64,000 bases of DNA from Streptomyces tanashiensis (GTDB taxonomy: Bacteria > Actinomycetota > Actinomycetes > Streptomycetales > Streptomycetaceae): contig NZ_BMRZ01000002.1 of assembly GCF_014648895.1 (NCBI RefSeq), positions 186,001 through 250,000 of the forward strand. The letters are read 5' to 3'. Position 1 is the stretch's first letter. Every line of letters starts with the position of its first letter. The position numbers and the translations under genes are program-made. Below, in pieces: positions 42,820 through 51,155 of this stretch. The notes beneath the pieces are model-generated. The model did no database searches, had not been told where the DNA came from, and saw only the letters and a list, made by a program, of their open reading frames with translations.

Positions 42820-43698
42820 CTACAGGTCGCGCTGATACTGCAGTGTCGTGTGCGTGGGCAGGTACCCGAGACTCTCGCTGATGTGCCTCATGTGCGTGTT
42901 GCTGTCGGCGGTGTCGGTCAGGAGGCCGCCGAGGTCCGGGTAGTCCCCGTGGGCTTGCCGGATCGACTCGGCCTTCATCCAGCGGCCGAGGCCGTGTCCG
43001 CGGTGCTCGGGCAGCACGCCGGTGCCGTAGTGCTGGGCATCACCTGTGCCGCCGCCGGGCACGACGAGTTCGGTGAACCCGGCGATCGAGCCGTTGGAGG
43101 TGTCGATGGCGACGACAGTGTGCAGGTGGTCGCCGCGCTGTTCGACGGCCTTCGCCGCAGCCCGGACCCGGTCCACGTCCCAGATCGTGGTGCCGTGGTC
43201 GGTGTCCTCCATGGGCATGTCGTCCATGGCGCGACGTGAGTCGGCGAAGGTCTGGGCGAGATCGTCGGGGACGGTTCCCTGCCAGGACGCCAGCCGGTAG
43301 CCGGAATGCGGACGCTCAATGATCTCTGCCAGGCAGGGGATGTCCACATCGGCCAGGGGCAGGCGGGAGTACCTCAGGGTGAGGACCCTGCGGAAGCCGC
43401 GGACCGGCAGGAAGTGGTCGCCAGGCGATCCGGCCCCGGCCTGCGCGACGACACAGTGCCGGGCGTTGTCCCGGGCGGCGGCCACGGCAGTGGCGAGGAG
43501 CCGGGAACCGACGCCCTTGCGGCGCTCCACGGGATGCACATGGAGGGTCAGTTCGGCCAGGTGCGCTTGTCCGCCGTCGAACAGGCGCAGAAACGCCGTC
43601 CCGACAGGGTTGGCATCGGCGTCGGACGCCAGCCAGGCAAGGCGTCGGCTGTGCGCCCCGTGAGCGGGGTCGGTCAGTGGGGTGATGCGGAGGGACAA
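42820..43698 (-). CDS. Tandem GNAT-domain acetyltransferase
   Basis: A 292-aa protein with two GNAT folds. The first half has motif A HVHPVERRKGVGSRLLATAV; the second has TGVLPEHRGHGLGRWMKAES with the NTHMRHISESLGYLP ending. Such double GNATs include MshD and aminoglycoside-type enzymes; the acceptor is unknown. TTG 43698 is preferred because GGAG precedes it by about 5 nt; the frame is open to 43725 without a ribosome site. Confidence 0.82.
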   Translation of the reverse strand: MSLRITPLTDPAHGAHSRRLAWLASDADANPVGTAFLRLFDGGQAHLAELTLHVHPVERRKGVGSRLLATAVAAARDNARHCVVAQAGAGSPGDHFLPVRGFRRVLTLRYSRLPLADVDIPCLAEIIERPHSGYRLASWQGTVPDDLAQTFADSRRAMDDMPMEDTDHGTTIWDVDRVRAAAKAVEQRGDHLHTVVAIDTSNGSIAGFTELVVPGGGTGDAQHYGTGVLPEHRGHGLGRWMKAESIRQAHGDYPDLGGLLTDTADSNTHMRHISESLGYLPTHTTLQYQRDL

Positions 43699-43885
43699 GG
43701 TGTCTCCGTCGTGAGGAAGTGGCAAAGGGCAGTACGCGGACTCAACTGCTGGGCGCTCCTGCGCATGTGCTCCACACCTCCTCGTCGACAGTGCCGGTCC
43801 GGATCAACACGGACGGCTGGGAGAACGTAGCTGGCCCATCGGCTCCTCGGCAAAGGGTTAATAGGAGGCTGTTGCGGCCGCGGGG

Positions 43886-44060
43886 TCACAGCCACTCATT
43901 GATGACCGCGACCAGCACGGTTGCTTCGTAGCGGACGTCTGACGATTCCCCATTTGACGGCTCCGGCGGCGTACTGGTGGGCGCGGCAGATCGTCGAGTG
44001 GACACGGACGTCCCAGGTGATCAGGTCCGACTGATCAAGCGCAACGGCCGGGGAGCCCCA
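43886..44060 (-). pseudogene. IS5-type transposase remnant (left copy)
   Basis: On the minus strand two pieces of a DDE transposase are readable in different frames: LITWDVRVHSTICRAHQYAA followed by GAVKWG, and, after a deletion or frameshift, DVRYEATVLVAVINEWL ending at a stop (43886-43888). The first matches the VDSTICRAHQHAAGA block of IS5-family transposases; the catalytic Asp is His here. The second is the usual C-terminus. Nothing functional can be made. It faces away from the copy at 46648. Confidence 0.7.
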
Positions 44061-44092
44061 TCGCCTTCCATGTCGTCGACGGCTACGACAGG

Positions 44093-44671
44093 TCACGCCA
44101 CAGAGGCTCGCTTCGGGTCGGCCGGGTCGATCTCGTGCTCTTCGAATCGCGCCTCAAGGGCCTCCAACCCGTTCTCACGGCGGAAGTCCTTCTCGGCTTC
44201 GGTGATCGGCAGCAGCCACAGGATCCGGGCATGGGATCCTCCGTTCCACTCGCAGATCTCGAACTCCGGCCCAAGGGGGTAGGGCAGGCTCACCAAGTAG
44301 TGGTCGCATGCCGAGTCGTCGAGCCATGGCCTGCCGATCGGGACGGTGTGCCCGACATCGAGTCGTTGGCGGGCCGGCCCGCAGTGGTAGTACGCGTTCA
44401 TGGTGAGGCTCTCCAGGTTGAGCCGCTCGTCGCGTGGCGCCGCGAGGAAGAACTCGACCCCGTGACCGTCGTGCTGAGCCGCCTCCCAGCAGCCTGACGT
44501 CACGTACAGCCACCAATCGCCGGGGTAGGCGGGGTGAACCCGGAACACCCGAAATCCGGGCACGCGCTCCTCGATGGGCCCGTCGGCACCCGAGACCTCA
44601 TCGATGACACGGCCTGGCAGCGTCGTGCGAAGGTGATCGAGAAGGGCGGATCGTGCTGCGGTGTTCGGCAT
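44093..44671 (-). CDS. Suppressor-of-fused (SUFU) domain protein
   Basis: A 192-aa protein starting MPNTAARSALLDHLRTTLPG with the SUFU pattern PGFRVFRVHPAYPGDWWLYV, GVEFFLAAPRDERLNLESLT, GHTVPIGRPWLDDSACDHYL and ILWLLPITEAEKDF. Bacterial SUFU proteins are thought to be immunity or interaction modules of polymorphic toxin systems, but no toxin is present here. The frame stays open in-phase to 44950 with protein-like sequence (MKEPVVIASFVDGDVEIVEA), so a longer product cannot be excluded; I chose 44671 as the usual family start. Confidence 0.78.
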   Translation of the reverse strand: MPNTAARSALLDHLRTTLPGRVIDEVSGADGPIEERVPGFRVFRVHPAYPGDWWLYVTSGCWEAAQHDGHGVEFFLAAPRDERLNLESLTMNAYYHCGPARQRLDVGHTVPIGRPWLDDSACDHYLVSLPYPLGPEFEICEWNGGSHARILWLLPITEAEKDFRRENGLEALEARFEEHEIDPADPKRASVA

Positions 44672-45000
44672 TCGATCATGATGCCGGAGACCATCGGCGG
44701 CTCCAGGGGCGGGCCCGGCGCCGCCCCTGGCCGATTCGTCGGGAAAGTACTCCAGAGGTGTCTCGTCACCCCTCGCCATCTCCCGGTCTAGCCGACCCTC
44801 CCCGGTGTCGCCGTCCGGCGTGTGCGCCTCGACGATCTCCACATCGCCGTCGACGAAGGACGCGATCACGACCGGTTCCTTCATGCGCAGGACGCAGGAG
44901 GACGTAAACAAGGCTGTGTCGTCCGGCGTCGACAAAGTCCGCATCCGCACCCTCTACGTCTCCGTGTCGACGACACCCAGAACCCGCTGCCGCCAAGTCG

Positions 45001-45018
45001 CGTCGGAATATCCCGACG
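45001..45018. promoter_or_regulatory. Inverted repeat and leaderless promoter of the ArsR operon
   Basis: CGTCGG-AATATC-CCGACG is a perfect 6-bp-arm repeat lying just before the likely -10 TATTCT (45019-45024), which ends 6 nt before ATG 45031. The regulator bound here would block its own promoter. Confidence 0.6.
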
Positions 45019-45030
45019 TATTCTCGTGGC

Positions 45031-45351
45031 ATGCCGACCGACGTGTTCAGCGTGCTGGCCAACCCAGTGCGCCGCAAACTGCTCGAAACGCTGCGCGACG
45101 GCCCCCGCTCGACGGGCGAACTCGCCGGACTCTTCGAGCTGGGCAGGCCCGCGGTCTCCGAGCACCTGGCCGTGCTCCGCAACGCCGGACTGGTGCGCGA
45201 GGAGCCCCGCGGCCGGAACCGCTTCTACCACCTCCAAGCCGCCCGGCTGGCCGAGGTCGGCGCATGGCTGCATCCCTTCGAGCACTACTGGAACCAACGC
45301 CTCGACGCGCTGGCCGATCTCCTGGACGAGGAAGAGGAAGACAAGTCATGA
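45031..45351 (+). CDS. ArsR family transcriptional regulator
   Basis: A 106-aa winged-helix repressor: MPTDVFSVLANPVRRKLLET, then TGELAGLFELGRPAVSEHLA and VLRNAGLVREEPRGRNRFYH. It has no Cys, so it is not a classical metal sensor. It belongs to the group that pairs with AHSA1/SRPBCC genes. Its stop overlaps the next start (ATGA). The promoter carries a palindrome that is probably its own operator. Confidence 0.9.
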   Translation: MPTDVFSVLANPVRRKLLETLRDGPRSTGELAGLFELGRPAVSEHLAVLRNAGLVREEPRGRNRFYHLQAARLAEVGAWLHPFEHYWNQRLDALADLLDEEEEDKS

Positions 45352-45758
45352 CCGACAACGACACGATCACCTGCGAGAGGTTCCTTCCCCACCCGCCTGC
45401 GGCGGTCTGGAAGGCACTGACCGACCCCGACCTGCACGCCCGCTGGTGGGCCGCGGGCGACATCAAGCCCGTCGTCGGGCACCACTTCACCCTCGACATG
45501 GGCGGCTTCGGCCGACAGCCCTGCCAGGTGACCGACGTCGACCACGAGCGCCTGCTCGCCTACCGCTTCGCCGAAGGCTCCCTGGACACCACCATCACCT
45601 GGACACTCCAGCCGGAGAACGACGGCACCCGCCTGACCCTCGTCCACGCCGGCTTCGACCTCGATTCCCCGATGGGCCGTCAAGCCCGCGAAGGCATGGG
45701 CAAGGGCTGGCCCCACGTCCTGGACAACCTTGCCACCCTCCTCGGACAGGCCGCCTGA
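45348..45758 (+). CDS. AHSA1/SRPBCC domain protein
   Basis: A 136-aa protein (FLPHPPAAVWKALTDPDLHA, then RWWAAGDIKPVVG; WTLQPENDGTRLTLVHAGFD; ending GMGKGWPHVLDNLATLL). It is the standard activator-of-Hsp90-ATPase-like fold, which binds a hydrophobic ligand. Translational coupling to the ArsR gene suggests that ligand and repressor act in one response. The ligand is unknown. Confidence 0.9.
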   Translation: MTDNDTITCERFLPHPPAAVWKALTDPDLHARWWAAGDIKPVVGHHFTLDMGGFGRQPCQVTDVDHERLLAYRFAEGSLDTTITWTLQPENDGTRLTLVHAGFDLDSPMGRQAREGMGKGWPHVLDNLATLLGQAA

Positions 45759-45790
45759 CCCCGGCACTCCGACGACAGCGCGCCGGTTCA

Positions 45791-46618
45791 CTACGGGCAG
45801 TCGTAGCGGTGGGTGAACGGACGCCCCGGGCAGGTGCGGCACTCGAAGAGATAGACACCTCCCAGGTCACCCAGTACCAAGCCCGGCCCCTCGTAGGGCA
45901 TGTGGGTGTCTTCGGTCGGGACCCAGGCACGCCGCGACAGGGCGTCGGCTTCGGTGCTCTGCACTGTCAGCAGGTGTTCCATGCGATTCCCGCAGCCGCT
46001 GCAGTCCGGCCACTTCGGGTCCTGGCACCAACCGGGGTATCCGACCAGCTTTGTGCCGGGCGCGGTGGAGAGGTGGCTCTGATAGTCCCAACCCGTTTCC
46101 TCGTCCACTTCCAGGAATCGGAACTCCAACTCATCCCACATGTCGTCATGCAGGTCCCAGTAGGGGTACTCCGTCACCGGCTCCGGATGTACTACGCAGG
46201 GGCGGGGGACGTAGTTCTTCCACACCTCAGCCGGGCTCGGCGGCGCCGCCAACGCATTCCGAACCGCGCCGGCCTCCCGCCATTGCACGTGCGGGACGAC
46301 CCAGCGGTAGCCGCTGTGCTTCCGTGGGCACCACAGGACCTGGAGGAGATCACATTCGTCTGGAAACGGGACGATGTCAGGAACACTGCTGCGGTAGATC
46401 TGTACGACCGGCACCATCGGCGCCTCTTCATGCTCGGGACACTGCGGCCAGGCCTCCTCGGCCGGCCACAGCAGCGGGCCTCCGACCGAGCTGTCCCGGC
46501 ACGTCGGCGCACCCGCACGCGGATGAAGCCTCACCGTCTCCTTACGGAGGGGCACCACCTCGGGAAACAACTGCTCTACATCCACTGGGCGTGGCGGTGT
46601 CTGACGGGTCATGTCCAC
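45791..46618 (-). CDS. DUF1963 (YwqG-like) protein
   Basis: A 275-aa protein with the DUF1963 features GGPLLWPAEEAWPQCPEHEE, PMVPVVQIYRSSVPDIVPFP, DLLQVLWCP, and the C-terminal GYPGWCQDPKWPDCSGCGNR followed by MEHLLTVQS. Cys pairs (DCSGC; ECRTC) suggest a zinc site. GTG 46618 or ATG 46612 may be the start. The function of the family is unknown. It ends the cargo between the two IS5-type remnants. Confidence 0.8.
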   Translation of the reverse strand: MDMTRQTPPRPVDVEQLFPEVVPLRKETVRLHPRAGAPTCRDSSVGGPLLWPAEEAWPQCPEHEEAPMVPVVQIYRSSVPDIVPFPDECDLLQVLWCPRKHSGYRWVVPHVQWREAGAVRNALAAPPSPAEVWKNYVPRPCVVHPEPVTEYPYWDLHDDMWDELEFRFLEVDEETGWDYQSHLSTAPGTKLVGYPGWCQDPKWPDCSGCGNRMEHLLTVQSTEADALSRRAWVPTEDTHMPYEGPGLVLGDLGGVYLFECRTCPGRPFTHRYDCP

Positions 46619-46647
46619 AGGCTACGGAAACTGCACCATCCCGGAAG

Positions 46648-46856
46648 GTCGACCAGGCGCGTCACCGCAAACAGCACGACTCTCGCGGCGGCCGGCCGCC
46701 GCAGTTCGACCCCGTCGACTACCGTGAGCGCCACGTGGTCGAGTATGGGATCGACCACCTCAAGAGGTACCGCGCCGTCGCCGCGCGATACGACAAGCCG
46801 GCGGTCCGCCATGAGGCGACCGTCCTCATAGCGCGCCCATCGGCGAATGGCTGTGA
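46648..46856 (+). pseudogene. IS5-type transposase remnant (right copy)
   Basis: The plus strand encodes the C-terminal part of the same transposase family: PPQFDPVDYRERHVVEYGID, then HLKRYRAVAARYDKPAVRHE and ATVLIA. The catalytic Glu region (VVEYGIDHLK) is present. A frameshift near 46830 leads to APIGEWL and a stop at 46854-46856. The first two catalytic Asp blocks are missing. With the left copy it faces outward. Confidence 0.7.
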
Positions 46857-46904
46857 CCAGCACACAAGCGCGTCCAAACCAAGCCCGCAGGCAGGGAGGT
46901 GCTC

Positions 46905-47618
46905 TCACTCCACGGCAGCATCGAGGAGAATCTGCGCCAGCTCGCGCGGCTGGGAGAACATCGGCCAATGGCCGGTGTCCATCTTGACCAGCCGCCAGCA
47001 TTTGCTGTCCAGCAGCTCGGCCACATCTTCGTCGGGCTCGGCGTCATCGGGTTCGGCCCCCGGCATCACGCACAGGATGTAGGTCGCCGGAAGTTCACCG
47101 AGCGGCCCCGCCAGCACAGCGGGTTCGGTCAGCGTGGCACCTGGGTGAGGCGTCGAGCCACGCACGAGGCGTGCGATCTGCTCATCGGTGAGACCTTCGC
47201 CGTCGTAATGAGCAGCTGGCGCGAGCGGCCAGAACCCTCCGTTGTCGGCGATCGAGGCCTCCACTACAGCCCCACCGTCCGGCCAGGCGGAGACAAACGA
47301 CTCGCCGTCAGTTGGAACACTTGAGTCGACGAATACCACGCGGGCCAGTCGGTCACCGATCCGCTCCGCGGCCTGACCGACCGGGATGCCCGAGTAGCTG
47401 TGACCCACCAGGACTACGTCACGCAGACCCTGGCGTTCTACCTCGGCAACGATGTCCTGGACGTGAGTCGCTTGCCCCGCCGGTACACCCCGCTTGTCAG
47501 CAAGACCGGACAGCGTCAACGGATAGACGCCGTGGCCAGCCGCACGCAGATACGGCACCACATCGCCCCACGCCCACGCCCCGAGCCGTGCACCTGCAAC
47601 CAACACGAAATTCACCAT
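46905..47618 (-). CDS. Alpha/beta hydrolase
   Basis: A 237-aa enzyme (MVNFVLVAGARLGAWAWGDV) with nucleophile elbow GHSYSG, an acid in a VFVDSSVP-type strand and a C-terminal His (VKMDTGHWPMFSQPRE). It resembles the methyl-ketone/hydroxynitrile-lyase-like esterases of the family (EstC, salicylate esterase type). TACGGT ends 6 nt before ATG 47618, so the transcript may be leaderless. The substrate is unknown. Confidence 0.85.
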   Translation of the reverse strand: MVNFVLVAGARLGAWAWGDVVPYLRAAGHGVYPLTLSGLADKRGVPAGQATHVQDIVAEVERQGLRDVVLVGHSYSGIPVGQAAERIGDRLARVVFVDSSVPTDGESFVSAWPDGGAVVEASIADNGGFWPLAPAAHYDGEGLTDEQIARLVRGSTPHPGATLTEPAVLAGPLGELPATYILCVMPGAEPDDAEPDEDVAELLDSKCWRLVKMDTGHWPMFSQPRELAQILLDAAVE

Positions 47619-47675
47619 GCCCGAACCGTAGCCGGGCAGCCTGACAACCCCCTAGAAAATGCTTTCTTACACGCC

Positions 47676-48116
47676 CTAGCCGATCTGTTCGGCCAGGGCG
47701 AGGATGATTCCCGAGGGGCCGCGGAGGTAACAGAGGCGATAAATGTCCTTGTACTGCGCCACCTCGCCGATCAGTTCGGCACCATGCGGGCGCAGACGGG
47801 CGATGGTGTCGTCGATGTCGTCGACGGCGAACATGACCCGGTGCATGCCCATCGTGTTCGGCGGCGGGTTGTGCGATCCGTCGCCGATCGCCGCGGGGTT
47901 GTGGTACTGCGCGAGCTCCAGCTTGCCGTGGCCGTCCGGGGATCGCAGCATCGCGATGTCGCTACGGACGCCTTCGAGCCCGACGGACTGATCAGCAAAA
48001 TGGCCCTCGATCCGAGCCAGGCCTTCGACCTCCATACCGAGCTCGGTGAAGAAGGCAACGGCGGCGTCCAGGTCTTCGACAACAATGCCGACGTTGTCCA
48101 TCCGCTGAAGCGTCAC
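47676..48116 (-). CDS. VOC family protein
   Basis: A 146-aa glyoxalase-fold protein starting VTLQRMDNVGIVVEDLDAAV at GTG 48116 with GAGGGAGA upstream. LRSPDGHGKLELAQYHNPAA and HRVMFAVDDIDDTIARLRPH are the two beta-alpha-beta modules, ending LRGPSGIILALAEQIG. The His/Glu metal ligands look present. A 10-bp perfect hairpin stands just before its ribosome site (48134-48156). Confidence 0.88.
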   Translation of the reverse strand: MTLQRMDNVGIVVEDLDAAVAFFTELGMEVEGLARIEGHFADQSVGLEGVRSDIAMLRSPDGHGKLELAQYHNPAAIGDGSHNPPPNTMGMHRVMFAVDDIDDTIARLRPHGAELIGEVAQYKDIYRLCYLRGPSGIILALAEQIG

Positions 48117-48428
48117 GATGGTTCTCCCTCTGTGTGGCGCAGACCCTCTGCGCCACCGGTATACCAAGGACGAAGCCAGCCGTACCTCCCCGACACCCGT
48201 AAACGGGCTCGGCCCCAAAGGCCCGCCTCGGGCCCCACCCTGGGATGGCCGTCTTCTCAGAGTGGGGGGAGCGGCTCTCGCCTCCTTGCCGAGATGGTCC
48301 GAGACCAGGAGCGGTTCGGACTACTGGTGCGGGCCGAGAAGGTGGATGACCTCCACGCAAGGTTCCGCAGGCCGCGCCGACCTTGAGCCGGCCGGAGCGG
48401 AGCAGCTCACGCTGCGCCGACGTGTGGG
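48117..48428. other. Intergenic region, 312 bp, no gene
   Basis: Apart from the inverted repeat at 48134-48156, nothing recognisable is seen. The promoter of the VOC gene should lie here. The neighbouring gene ends at 48429. Confidence 0.5.
48134..48156. promoter_or_regulatory. 10-bp inverted repeat directly before the VOC ribosome site
   Basis: GTGGCGCAGA (48134-48143) and TCTGCGCCAC (48147-48156) are perfect arms around CCC. The structure sits about 5 nt upstream of the GAGGGAGA ribosome site, so it could be an operator, or an mRNA hairpin that affects translation. Confidence 0.5.
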
Positions 48429-48698
48429 CTATCCGCAGTCGGGGCACCAGGCCGCGCGGCCCTGCCGGCGCAGAGGGCGTACGGCGATCATGTGCCGGAC
48501 GACGGTATGGGTGTGGTGGGTCGGGCAGGAGATCGCGTTGATGGTGGCTGCCCCCTCTCCCTGCCTGACCATGAAGTACGGGTCGCGCTGGGTGGAGTGG
48601 TCGTGCGTGATCTCCCAGCCCGGGAGCCACGGGCACGGGCCGAGGGGTACGACGCGCTTTCTGCCGTCGCTCTCGACACGGGTCGGCCTTCGGGTCAC
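48429..48698 (-). CDS. Small protein of unknown function (Cys/His-containing)
   Basis: An 89-aa protein starting at GTG 48698, which overlaps the stop of the previous gene (GTGA). It reads VTRRPTRVESDGRKRVVPLG, then PYFMVRQGEGAATINAISCP and THHTHTVVRHMIAVRPLRRQ, ending AAWCPDCG. The SCPTHHTH and WCPDCG blocks could form a small zinc site. Similar small proteins occur in other Streptomyces, but I know no function. Confidence 0.65.
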   Translation of the reverse strand: MTRRPTRVESDGRKRVVPLGPCPWLPGWEITHDHSTQRDPYFMVRQGEGAATINAISCPTHHTHTVVRHMIAVRPLRRQGRAAWCPDCG

Positions 48699-49015
48699 GA
48701 GGTCGTTCCCTTCACCCGGCGACCGTCGCCGGTGAACTCCACTGGCGTGGCCGTGACGACCTGGAGGCCGAGAGCGTGAAGGGCTTCCAGCATTCCGTCG
48801 GTGTCTCGGATGTCGGTGCCGGTGGCGCGCTGGAGGAGGTAGGTGCAGGGCCACAGGAGTCCGGCTATGGCAACGAAGTGCGAGTACCAGAGGGCGCCCG
48901 TGGCGGTGCTGGGGGGCTCCCCGTGGGCTGCGGCGAGGATGTCGACGCGGGTGAGGGTGTGGGAACGACCTTGAGTATCGGTGATGGTGGCGGTCCCCGT
49001 GGGTGCCGTGGTCAT
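48695..49015 (-). CDS. Small protein of unknown function
   Basis: A 106-aa protein (MTTAPTGTATITDTQGRSHT; THGEPPS-like VDILAAAHGEPPSTATGALW; LLWPCTYLLQRATGTDIRDT) starting at ATG 49015 with GGAAGGG 8 nt upstream. Its stop overlaps the next start, so it forms a two-gene unit with the 89-aa protein. No family is recognised. Confidence 0.65.
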   Translation of the reverse strand: MTTAPTGTATITDTQGRSHTLTRVDILAAAHGEPPSTATGALWYSHFVAIAGLLWPCTYLLQRATGTDIRDTDGMLEALHALGLQVVTATPVEFTGDGRRVKGTTS

Positions 49016-49154
49016 GGCGCGCGCCCTTCCGCTGTCAACATCTCGTTGAATTCGCGTGATCCTAGCGTGCGGTGCGCGGGCCATACGAGGTTGCCGGCCT
49101 GAGTGCCGGGTGCCGTACATGCCGGCGGTGCGGCCGACGCCCATTTCGGGGTCC

Positions 49155-49221
49155 TGACCCTCTCGAACACCTCCGGAAGGACCGAGCCGGCGATGCCGGC
49201 ACCGGAGACGAGGATCCGCAC
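49155..49221 (-). pseudogene. Truncated FAD-dependent monooxygenase (5' end only)
   Basis: GTG 49221, preceded by GGGGAG, opens VRILVSGAGIAGSVL, the typical N-terminus of a PHBH-type FAD monooxygenase with the GxGxxG fingerprint, then changes to unrelated sequence (PEVFERVRTPKW). The rest of the enzyme is absent. It looks like a leftover after deletion next to the hydrolase gene. Confidence 0.4.
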
Positions 49222-49244
49222 AGCTCCCCTGCTGGTCCCTCGGT

Positions 49245-50108
49245 TCACCTCGCGGCCTGGGTCGCAGCGAAGGCCAGCAGGGCGGCGGCAGTGCGCGGCG
49301 GGTCCTCGAGCAGGGGCGAGTGCCCGAGGCCGGGCAACAGCTCGACCACCGCACCCGCAACAGCGAGGTAGTCGGAGGCGGACGAGGACCGCCATCGGCG
49401 GTCGTCCTCGCCGAAGAGCACCAGGAGCGGCTTGCCCAGGACCGCCAGCCGATCCGGGAGCGCCTGCTGCTCCAGATAGGCACGGGTGGCCAGCATCGTC
49501 GAGGTGAACGAGTGGTACGTCATCCCGCGTACGTCGTCCAGGAGTTCCTCCAGGAGCTCCTCCGGGATCCGTTGGCCCGCAGGGCCGAAACCGGTGCTCG
49601 CCCTGTGGTGGAGCTGCTCGTCGGTGGGCGGCCACTGCGCCGGGGCGGGGGCGGCGGACTCCGGTGTGATCAGGGCGTCCAGGCCGGGGCCGGTGTTGAT
49701 GAGCGCGAGTGCGGTCACGAGGTCGGGCCGTGCTTCGGCGAGGGCGGTGGCGACCGCGCCGCCGCTGGAATGTCCGACGATCACGGCGCGCCGGACGCCG
49801 ATCAGGTCCAGTGCCGTGCCGGTCCGACGAGCCTGGTCGGAGACCGCGTAACTGCTCCCTGTCGGTTTGGCCGACCGGCCGTGCCCGAGCAGGTCGATCC
49901 GGATGACACGGTGGGTGGGGGTGAGCAGCGGGACCATCGGGGTCCATGAGCGGGTCGACGACGCCGACCCGTGGATGAGCAGGAGTGCGGGGGCGTCGCG
50001 GGGGCCGTCCTGGCAGAAGTGGATGTCGTCGCCGTCCAGCGTCAGGACCCGGCTCTCAGTGGGAGCGGCGCCGGCGCCTGCGTATGAGCGGTCGTCAGAA
50101 TCAGTCAT
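49245..50108 (-). CDS. Alpha/beta hydrolase
   Basis: A 287-aa hydrolase: LLLIHGSASSTRSWTPMVPL (oxyanion), VIVGHSSGGAVATALAEARP (Ser nucleophile), LLVLFGEDDRRWRS (Asp) and LLPGLGHSPLLEDP (His), all four family points intact. ATG 50108 is chosen where the MTDSDDRSYAG sequence begins; the frame is open further upstream. It is divergent from an AraC regulator, which may control it. Confidence 0.88.
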   Translation of the reverse strand: MTDSDDRSYAGAGAAPTESRVLTLDGDDIHFCQDGPRDAPALLLIHGSASSTRSWTPMVPLLTPTHRVIRIDLLGHGRSAKPTGSSYAVSDQARRTGTALDLIGVRRAVIVGHSSGGAVATALAEARPDLVTALALINTGPGLDALITPESAAPAPAQWPPTDEQLHHRASTGFGPAGQRIPEELLEELLDDVRGMTYHSFTSTMLATRAYLEQQALPDRLAVLGKPLLVLFGEDDRRWRSSSASDYLAVAGAVVELLPGLGHSPLLEDPPRTAAALLAFAATQAAR

Positions 50109-50186
50109 GGGTCGAGTGTCCGTGCCGATCGGTGCCGGTGGATTGGACGAATGTTCCCGTCGTCGGGCCCGGCTTAGCATGGGGCG

Positions 50187-51047
50187 ATGCAGACGTTCAC
50201 GCATGGCGCATCCCTGTGGGACGTCGCGTGTCCGCAGCGGCGCAGCCGGGTGCCTGGTGTCACCATGGCCGGGTTCCCGGTCCCGGACTTGGATGCGCTC
50301 CGGATCGTCCCGCATCCGGCCGTGACCCTGCTCGTGGAGTTCGGCGACGGCGTGCCGGTCATCAGTTGCGCCCCTGGGCGTCAGGAGCGGGGAAGCCTCG
50401 TCGCCGGACCCGGTCTCGGTTCCGGCGGGGCGGTCCGGGCCTGGGGAGCGAACGTCGAGTGCGTACAGGTGCGGCTGTCCCCGGTGGTCGCACGCTCGGT
50501 TCTGGGTGCTTCTCCCGCCGAGCTGGACGGCGCCGTGGTGCCGCTGGACGATCTGTGGGGCCGGGAGGTGTCACGGATACGGGAGCGCCTGGCCGACGTC
50601 GCATCGTGGCAGGATCGCTTCGCGTTGACGGACGCACTGCTCGCGCGCCGGTACGAGACGGGGGCGCCGGTGGACCCGGAGGTGGCCCGGGCCTGGCACC
50701 GGATCGTAGGGAGCCACGGCCTGACGCGGGTCGACGACCTCGCCGCGGACGTCGGGTGGAGCCGCAAGCGGCTGTGGTCCCGGTTCCGGTCGCAGCTCGG
50801 CCTGCCGCCCAAACGGGCCGCGAAACTGGTCCGCTTCGACCACGCCGCCCACCGTCTCGTCGCGGGCGAGGGCACCGCTCATGTCGCGGCCGACACCGGC
50901 TATGCCGACCAATCCCATCTCCACCGGGACGTCATGGCATTCACCGGTACAACGCCCGCGGTGATCGCCGGCGAGAAGTTCCTCGCCGTTGACGACATGG
51001 CATGGCCCGGCCGCGGCACCACCGACGCGTCGCACACGTCACCCTGA
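50187..51047 (+). CDS. AraC family transcriptional regulator
   Basis: A 286-aa regulator with an unspecific N-terminal sensor and two C-terminal helix-turn-helix units (LTRVDDLAADVGWSRKRLWS, then RFRSQLGLPPKRAAKLVRFD; GTAHVAADTGYADQSHLHRD). TAGCAT ends 6 nt before ATG 50187, so the mRNA may be leaderless. It faces the hydrolase at 50108 with 78 bp between, a normal regulator/enzyme pair. Confidence 0.9.
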   Translation: MQTFTHGASLWDVACPQRRSRVPGVTMAGFPVPDLDALRIVPHPAVTLLVEFGDGVPVISCAPGRQERGSLVAGPGLGSGGAVRAWGANVECVQVRLSPVVARSVLGASPAELDGAVVPLDDLWGREVSRIRERLADVASWQDRFALTDALLARRYETGAPVDPEVARAWHRIVGSHGLTRVDDLAADVGWSRKRLWSRFRSQLGLPPKRAAKLVRFDHAAHRLVAGEGTAHVAADTGYADQSHLHRDVMAFTGTTPAVIAGEKFLAVDDMAWPGRGTTDASHTSP

Positions 51048-51155
51048 GGCGCACGCCCGGCGTGGAGGCCTGAACGGGACGGCCTCGCGAGCGGATGGGT
51101 GGCGTGGAGGTCCTGGTGACCGCAGCAAGGCGCGGCAGGACGGCTCGCTCCGCGT

